Positions 58,486 through 64,000 of a DNA stretch of 64,000 bases are shown in pieces. The notes beneath the pieces were generated by a model that made no database searches, was not told the DNA's origin, and saw only the letters and a program-made list of their open reading frames with translations. Source of the stretch: Gimesia alba (GTDB lineage Bacteria > Planctomycetota > Planctomycetia > Planctomycetales > Planctomycetaceae); contig NZ_CP036269.1 in the NCBI RefSeq assembly GCF_007744675.1, positions 868,001-932,000 of the forward strand. The letters are read 5' to 3'. The position numbers and the translations under genes were made by a program. The first letter of the stretch is position 1; each line of letters begins with the position of its first letter.

Positions 58486-61080
58486 ATGCAAACGACACGA
58501 ATTCGATCGATGTTTGCGTACCGGTTTTCTTTGCTTTTACTCACTCTGGCGTTTCTGGGAATCACCACAACCCTCCCGGCGCAAACGAAGCCGACCCAGA
58601 CCGGATTTGTGAACGCCGTTTATAAGGACGCGGCCGGCGAACATCGCTATGTGGTCTTTGTTCCCAAGAACTATTCACCCGAAAAAAAATATCCCGTGAT
58701 TCTGTTTCTCCACGGTGCGGGCGAACGGGGCAACGATGGTCTCAAGCAGACCCAGGTCGGTTTAGGCCCGATCGTCAAACAGCAGGCTTCAACGTTTCCC
58801 TTTCTTGTCGTCTTCCCTCAGGCAGAAAACATGAAAGAGAGCTTGCTCGGCGGCTGGCTGGCCAACACCGATGACTCGAAACGGGCACTGAAAATTCTTG
58901 ATACCGTGATGAAAGATTACTCGGTCGACAGCAAGCAGCAGATCTTAACCGGCTGGTCGATGGGGGGCTACGGCGCCTGGAGTCTGGCGGCGGCAGATCC
59001 ACTTCGCTGGTCGGCAGTCGCTCCGATCGCGGGCGGCGGAAAAACCGATTGGGCGGCGAAGCTCAAAGAAGTGCCAATCTGGGCCTTTCATGGCGCCAAT
59101 GATCGTGCGATTCTTCCCGCAGAATCAGAGAAAATGATCAACGCAGTGAAACAGGCGGGCGGCACACCCCGTTTTACCGAAGTACCCGACGTCGGTCACG
59201 ATGTCTGGAAGGTCGCTTATTCCAAGCCTCTGTTTGACTGGATGCAGCACCCCGGTCGCGCCATGGATCATTCCGCGCCGCTTCTGGTCAAACCCGATCT
59301 GAAACTGCCAGCCGAGGCTGATACCAACAGTCCGTTCGTGCCTGCCCTGGTGATCGATAACGCCGTTTCAGTGCGTTTGGGAAATCGGTTCCTGCAGTCA
59401 CTGGCCGATGCGGTTCCCAGTATGGTTCCCGCAGATATGCTGGAAGGGTCAATCAACGACATTTACGACTATACCGTCGCGCAAGGCCGTGGCTTCGATG
59501 TGCAATTCACGGGGATCTCATATAAAGGCGAACTGGCCCGCGCGGCCGTCGAAGCTTATGCAGCCGACACTCTGAATATTCAACTCGGCATTAAGAATGT
59601 CGATCTCTATATCAGTAGCACCTATGTCACCGGTAATCGGCATTCCGCTGTTGCGGGACCGATTTCCGTCAGCGTCGGTCACCAGAAACCGGTTTGGCTC
59701 AGTTTTGATGTGAAACCGTATATCAAAGATAATCAACTCAAACTCCGGCTCATACGCACACGATTCAACATTCCGCAGGATAACTGGTATGTCTCCGGTC
59801 CCGCCGGTGTTTCCACACGCGGCATCGGCATGACTTCAGAAAAAGTATCCAGCGGCCTCGTCGATGGCATCTACGGCAGTAAGGGACGCATCGAAGCAGA
59901 AGTGAAGGCGATCGTGCCCGGCCTTGTGGAAGAACTGGAAAAACAACTCAACTTCGACGAAGCCAGTCAGGTCGTCAATGCCATCTGGCCGTTACCCGTG
60001 TATCAACCGCGGATGAAACTTGCGCCGCGAGAAGTCGTCACGGACAAAAAAGGCGTTTCAATCAGCTTCGGCCTCAGTGTTGCCGCTCTGGAGCCTGATA
60101 AGTTTGACGGCAAAGTCAAACGACTGAATTCGCTGGGCAGATCGGTCAACGACATTCCTAAAGTGATCGACCTTCAGGTCGGCGTCGCGCCCAGCATGCT
60201 CAAACCGTTAACCGAGATGCTGGTCGAAGCCGATGTCGCCCGCATTCCCGTTCAGGATGTCCCCGGCCACTCGTTCGCGCCACTGGCAGATTCCAAAACA
60301 CTGCAGCAGGTCTTTCCCGATCTGAAACAGTACGGCGATGACGTCAAAATCTGGTCGGAACTTGTCTTAACCAAACCGATTCAGGTCGAAGATGCCAGCC
60401 AACCAAAAAAAACAAACGGAGATCTCTTCCGATTTGAGGTGCCTCAAGCAGCCATTTCGATGGCCATCAAAAAATCGGCTGCCAATAAAGACTGGATTCC
60501 TTACGCCGAGTATTCACTCTCGGTTAGTCAGGATGTCGAACCGCAAATTGTTGACCGCACCTATTCCAAGCGTGCCTTGCGCTTGAACTGGGAAGGGGGC
60601 TCACACATCGGCGGCTTAGCTCGCTTTGCACCCGAGTACAAACCGCAGGATGCCAAAATCAACCAGCAAAAATTCCAGGCTCTGGTGCAGTCCGCCTGGG
60701 ATGGCTGGACAAAGCAGGGCCCCGCGTCCGTTGCCGAGATCCCCGATATCGAACTCGGTTTTGGCCTGTACCGCGTCAACAAAGTCAACTGGTCCACTCC
60801 GCAGTTACTGGCGACGTTTACGGTGCCCGAGTTGAAGATTACCAATAATACGAAAATCGATATGGAGTACGAACTGAAAAGTCCTTACAGCGATTGGGGC
60901 GGCCCTTACACGTTGAAGCCGGGTGAATCGCACGCCTTCGATGCGGCAACTCCGCTGATTTACCGACGCAAGGTAAATAACCGCCTGCAGGTTTACACCT
61001 TAGCCGCCGGTTCCCATTATGAATTCGATCCGCAGAATGGCGATCAGAGTGGCACCCTGTTTGAAGCCGCCGACAATTGA
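58486..61080 (+). CDS. Secreted alpha/beta hydrolase with long unknown C-terminal part
   Basis: An 864-residue protein with a signal peptide (FAYRFSLLLLTLAFLGITTT). Residues about 40-260 are an alpha/beta hydrolase of the PHB-depolymerase/esterase type: FLHGAGERGNDG as the oxyanion region, nucleophile in TGWSMGGYGAW near residue 156, Asp in HGANDRAILP near 204 and His in DVGHDVWK near 238. About 600 residues follow with no domain I recognise, perhaps beta-rich and ending in a carbohydrate-binding-like fold. A fusion of this size is unusual; most such esterases are 250-350 residues. The stop abuts the stop of the convergent NuoM-like gene in AATTGATCAATT. Substrate unknown. Confidence 0.8.
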   Translation: MQTTRIRSMFAYRFSLLLLTLAFLGITTTLPAQTKPTQTGFVNAVYKDAAGEHRYVVFVPKNYSPEKKYPVILFLHGAGERGNDGLKQTQVGLGPIVKQQASTFPFLVVFPQAENMKESLLGGWLANTDDSKRALKILDTVMKDYSVDSKQQILTGWSMGGYGAWSLAAADPLRWSAVAPIAGGGKTDWAAKLKEVPIWAFHGANDRAILPAESEKMINAVKQAGGTPRFTEVPDVGHDVWKVAYSKPLFDWMQHPGRAMDHSAPLLVKPDLKLPAEADTNSPFVPALVIDNAVSVRLGNRFLQSLADAVPSMVPADMLEGSINDIYDYTVAQGRGFDVQFTGISYKGELARAAVEAYAADTLNIQLGIKNVDLYISSTYVTGNRHSAVAGPISVSVGHQKPVWLSFDVKPYIKDNQLKLRLIRTRFNIPQDNWYVSGPAGVSTRGIGMTSEKVSSGLVDGIYGSKGRIEAEVKAIVPGLVEELEKQLNFDEASQVVNAIWPLPVYQPRMKLAPREVVTDKKGVSISFGLSVAALEPDKFDGKVKRLNSLGRSVNDIPKVIDLQVGVAPSMLKPLTEMLVEADVARIPVQDVPGHSFAPLADSKTLQQVFPDLKQYGDDVKIWSELVLTKPIQVEDASQPKKTNGDLFRFEVPQAAISMAIKKSAANKDWIPYAEYSLSVSQDVEPQIVDRTYSKRALRLNWEGGSHIGGLARFAPEYKPQDAKINQQKFQALVQSAWDGWTKQGPASVAEIPDIELGFGLYRVNKVNWSTPQLLATFTVPELKITNNTKIDMEYELKSPYSDWGGPYTLKPGESHAFDAATPLIYRRKVNNRLQVYTLAAGSHYEFDPQNGDQSGTLFEAADN

Positions 61081-62706
61081 TCAATTTTCCGCGGGTTCTT
61101 CAGTCACGCTCTCGCTGACCGAGATCAGCGGGAGCAGCGTCTGTTCCAGCAGCGTGGCGGGTGCGATGCCGAGCACGACAATCAGCAACACCACAGGGCT
61201 GAACGCAAGCCAGGTGAGTCCGATATATTCGTGCGAACGAACCGGCGTTGCACTGGCTATAGGTAGTTCCGTTGGGAGATCCGTTTTCATCAACCGCCAG
61301 AAACTGCGAATCAGCACCAGGTTAAACAGCAGGCTTCCCAACAGAAAACTCAACGCGAGCAGAACGCCCTGATTGGCGAGACTCCACAGCAATGCGAATC
61401 CCGTCGTAAATCCTCCCAGTCCCGGCACACCCAGCAACGTCAATAAAGACAGGCCGGCGATTCCCATGAACAGCTTGTGAGTGCGTTTCTGTTTTTCTAA
61501 AGCAATCAAAGGCAGTACCAGAAACAGCAGGCAGCATGCCAGCCCCTGAATCAGATTCCATGACAGGTATTGGGAAACTGCTGTCGAATCGGCGGCAAAT
61601 AAGATCGTCAACACCAGCGAAGTCTGCCCGATCAGAAACCAGACCACAATCCCAAGCAGATCTTTTCTCAAACTGGCAATCAGTGCCGCGACCAGAAAAC
61701 CGAAACTTCCCCACAACGTCAGCAGCGAAGACAGGCTGGCACCCACCGTAAACGTTAACGGAACCAGAAAGCGAACCATTCCGTAAATGCTGACCTTGGT
61801 GATCAATGTCAGCAGTACCAGATACCAGCCGATTCCCTCGGGCGCGGAACCCGCTTGGGCAGGCAGCAACTTCAACCACTGCGTCAACTGATAGTGTATT
61901 GGAAACAAGGCGCCTTTGATGACAAAACCCGACAGCAACATCAGAAAAATCCAGGGAGACACAGTGCTCCAATACGCTTGGGCAACTGGGTAGAGCGAAA
62001 CATCGCTGACTGTTCCCTGCAGGATCGATTCAAACTGCAGCGTCAGAGGTTGCGGCCCTTCCAACAGCACGCCCTGCATCCAGGTATGTCCGGTCGCCGC
62101 CAGTATCAGGCCTCCCATGATCAGGCCGTCTCCCAGAAATTGCAGATACATCGTACTCTCAAAAACGGAACGCGAACGGCTGCCGCTGGCCAGTCGAATC
62201 AGGCACAGCAGACAAAACGTCGTCAGCATCAGGAACGTAAGAAAGCTGAGCAAATCGAAAGAGACAAACAGCCCCGCCAGCAGCGCCTGTAACAACATTA
62301 ATAGAAAATAGTGTTGTTGCGAGACGTCCGTCATCCGATGAATCAACAGTGTCAGCACAGGCCACAAGCAGGTTGGCAGCAGTAGAAACCAGACAGCCGT
62401 CGCATCCAGGGCCCATTTGATAACCCGCTCGTTCCGTTCCTCCGCTGTCGCCGTTTCGGCAGCAGGAAGTTTGAGCGTGACGGAAATTGCCCGGGTTGGG
62501 CGGTTGTCTTCGTCGTCCTGCAGGAAAGGAGAGAACATCACCGCAGCCAGGATCAGACAGGAAACTAGCGAATTGGAAAACGCGGTCCAGCGAGTAAACT
62601 CCAGCCCCAGCCGCGACGCACCCCACCCAAAGCACGCACCGATGACTGGCATGACAACCAGTAATACAGGCGACAGGGGAATGATGGCATTCAGGAATGA
62701 GTTCAT
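61081..62706 (-). CDS. NuoM-like proton-pumping membrane subunit, divergent
   Basis: A 541-residue membrane protein resembling NuoM of complex I and Mrp-type antiporter subunits, with about 14 helices. A TM7-like SGFVIKGALFPIHYQ near residue 262 keeps the channel Lys and the FP.H pair, and TLITKVSIYGMVRF keeps the next conserved Lys. In contrast, the TM5-like segment SFDLLSFLTFLMLTTF, near residues 148-163, has Met or Leu where NuoM normally has an essential Glu. The usual LPDAH after TM7 is also missing. It follows the NuoL-like gene by 64 bp on the same strand, but no NuoN follows. It may belong to an atypical complex or be a specialised subunit. Confidence 0.78.
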   Translation of the reverse strand: MNSFLNAIIPLSPVLLVVMPVIGACFGWGASRLGLEFTRWTAFSNSLVSCLILAAVMFSPFLQDDEDNRPTRAISVTLKLPAAETATAEERNERVIKWALDATAVWFLLLPTCLWPVLTLLIHRMTDVSQQHYFLLMLLQALLAGLFVSFDLLSFLTFLMLTTFCLLCLIRLASGSRSRSVFESTMYLQFLGDGLIMGGLILAATGHTWMQGVLLEGPQPLTLQFESILQGTVSDVSLYPVAQAYWSTVSPWIFLMLLSGFVIKGALFPIHYQLTQWLKLLPAQAGSAPEGIGWYLVLLTLITKVSIYGMVRFLVPLTFTVGASLSSLLTLWGSFGFLVAALIASLRKDLLGIVVWFLIGQTSLVLTILFAADSTAVSQYLSWNLIQGLACCLLFLVLPLIALEKQKRTHKLFMGIAGLSLLTLLGVPGLGGFTTGFALLWSLANQGVLLALSFLLGSLLFNLVLIRSFWRLMKTDLPTELPIASATPVRSHEYIGLTWLAFSPVVLLIVVLGIAPATLLEQTLLPLISVSESVTEEPAEN

Positions 62707-62770
62707 GAGTGGCTCGAAGCAATCACATTGAAGGGACTGGAATCAAAAGACGGGAAACAGGAAACGACGT

Positions 62771-64000
62771 TTAGATCTGCAACACCATCAGCACGAAAAT
62801 TAAAATGGAAAGCGTGAACAGCAAAACCAGCGTCTGAAAGGCAACCTGGCCGTTCTGCATCTGTTTCAACAGTTGGCCCCAGTAATTTGGTAGCGTCTCC
62901 AGAGAAAATCGACTGCCCAGTGCCAGAATCCATTCATCCAACAGAGAGACGAATTTCGCACAAAATTGCAGGGGGTGAATCAACGTCCGGTTCAACAACG
63001 TGAGCGAATAATAGTGCGACTGTCCTAATTGAATCAGTGCCGGCTCCGGGGATGCATCGGGTTTGCGGCGATCTGTTTTCGACGCCGTCATCCAGGCCAG
63101 AACTAGCGCCACCAGCGGCATCACACAAAACAGACTGCAGAACAACCAGTCACGATCAAAGGGATTCTCGCTGTCGCCCGTCATCAACGCCGGCCAGAGT
63201 TGCGGGAAAAACGGCAGCCGCACATAAACGGAAACACTCGTCAAACAAATCAAAACCGTGATGCCCCACAGCGGCAGCACAGGAAAATTCGCGCGACTGT
63301 CGGCTGATTTGGATCTGGCATTGAGGAAAAAATAAAACCGGGCCAGGCCAAAGACATAGCCGGCGAGAATCAACAGCATCAGCCAGACCATCAACTCCGA
63401 CCGCAAATTCTGTGCGGCGGCTCGGGCCGCGATCAGGGGGTTCAACATCGTACCCAGGCCAGCGACGGACGCGGTCAGTAACAGCAGCACGCAGACTTGA
63501 ATCGAACCCATCGATTGCGGAGGCAGCGTTCCCTCCTGCAGCCGATGCTGAATGGGGATCAGCACGGCAAACAGACTGGTCTGCAGCAGCACCAGCGCCA
63601 GAATCAGATGCAGCGAAGAACCGCGACTCATGCCCAGAATGGCAACCGTCATGCCCGCCATCGTCGCAGAGAGCCAATACAACACGCGGTCTCGCTGCTG
63701 ACCGCGCGTGAGACTGATCGCGGAGAACAGCGTCAGGAACGCAGACAGGGTTCCCAGCTGCAGCAGCAGACGCTGGTTGGCTTGAATCGCGAAAAAATAG
63801 GGAGCCGTACGCAGTAGCAAAAACAGACCTGCGGGAAGTGAGAGCAGACTGAGTGCTGCTAAAGAGGATGAATTCCAGGGCGTTTTACGGCAGACAATCA
63901 GTGCGGACGCCGGAAACAGATTCAGGCGAGGCAGGGCGGCAAGAAAGAGTGCCGCCCCGATTCCGGGCAAAGCGACCCGGTTTTGTGTGTACGCTGCCTG
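62771..64000 (-). CDS. NuoL-like membrane subunit, C-terminal part; runs off the window
   Basis: The frame is open to the window edge, so the N-terminus is missing. The visible 409 or so residues hold about eight membrane helices. The part near the edge (GIGAALFLAALPRLNLFPAS) resembles the late helices of NuoL/MrpA-type proteins, and the C-terminus, starting QSHYYSLTLLNRTLIHP and ending with a final helix, matches the lateral-helix and closing-helix layout of NuoL. The lysine or glutamate channel residues lie mostly outside the window. It precedes the NuoM-like gene by 64 bp, in the usual L-M order. An internal ATG at 63970 is not taken as the start. Confidence 0.68.
   Translation of the reverse strand, partial: QAAYTQNRVALPGIGAALFLAALPRLNLFPASALIVCRKTPWNSSSLAALSLLSLPAGLFLLLRTAPYFFAIQANQRLLLQLGTLSAFLTLFSAISLTRGQQRDRVLYWLSATMAGMTVAILGMSRGSSLHLILALVLLQTSLFAVLIPIQHRLQEGTLPPQSMGSIQVCVLLLLTASVAGLGTMLNPLIAARAAAQNLRSELMVWLMLLILAGYVFGLARFYFFLNARSKSADSRANFPVLPLWGITVLICLTSVSVYVRLPFFPQLWPALMTGDSENPFDRDWLFCSLFCVMPLVALVLAWMTASKTDRRKPDASPEPALIQLGQSHYYSLTLLNRTLIHPLQFCAKFVSLLDEWILALGSRFSLETLPNYWGQLLKQMQNGQVAFQTLVLLFTLSILIFVLMVLQI

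Noticed and set aside
61075-61086. AATTGATCAATT at the abutting stops of convergent genes as a regulatory site
   Set aside because: It is a short palindrome made by two stop codons meeting; no evidence of function.

Overview
The window looks like chromosome from a planctomycete, most likely of the Gimesia/Planctomyces type (inference from gene content, no database search). Supporting signs are a DUF1552 gene overlapping a DUF1587/1592/1588/1585 cytochrome-like gene, a formylglycine-type sulfatase, a 6342-residue secreted protein starting with the planctomycete extracellular signature LEDRTLLAG and ending near a dockerin, a YHYH protein, and short palindromic dispersed repeats. Core metabolic genes (trpBA, nadC, ald, hisC, hisB, ychF, lgt) are intact.

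Layout. 0-0.5 kb: right part of an IS5-type insertion sequence whose transposase needs a -1 frameshift. 0.65-3.6 kb: polyprenyl-phosphate glycosyltransferase, beta-CASP ribonuclease-like metallo-hydrolase and ASCH protein on +. 3.6-9.5 kb: trpA, trpB, a GT-C membrane glycosyltransferase and nadC on -, with one tiny ORF on +. 9.7-10.8 kb: alanine dehydrogenase, whose stop codon abuts an intrinsic terminator serving the convergent giant gene. 10.8-29.9 kb: the 19-kb giant gene with NHL-like repeats, two HExxH sites, PPC-like domains, beta-helices, about 14 Calx-beta repeats, LVIVD repeats, a cohesin-like domain and a dockerin. 30.5-38.6 kb: envelope/LPS-core cluster (phosphodiesterase, hldE-waaF, GT87-type membrane enzyme, WaaP-like kinase, two GT2 enzymes). 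38.7-43.9 kb: sulfatase, ychF, hisC, hisB. 44.7-49.2 kb: a PD-(D/E)XK-like orphan and the DUF1592/DUF1552 pair. 49.7-52.6 kb: a tripartite tricarboxylate-type transporter made of only two polypeptides, because the binding protein and small membrane subunit are fused. 52.6-55.3 kb: repeats, a small uncertain gene, a GT39-like membrane protein and a MITE-like element. 55.3-58.2 kb: lgt, an ECF-like sigma factor and a YHYH protein. 58.5-61.1 kb: secreted serine hydrolase with a long unknown C-terminal half. 61.1-64.0 kb: divergent NuoM-like and NuoL-like proteins, the latter running off the window.

The 30-38 kb genes fit together as assembly and decoration of a heptose-containing LPS core. The two glycosyltransferases near the left end and the one near 54 kb probably add to envelope glycan synthesis. 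The most unusual items are the giant protein with its near-identical Calx-beta repeats, the TctC-TctB fusion, the NuoM homologue lacking the usual TM5 glutamate, the orphan nuclease-like protein, and the cluster of small mobile or palindromic elements at 53-55.2 kb. I did not find CRISPR arrays, tRNAs, rRNAs or a recognisable defence island.
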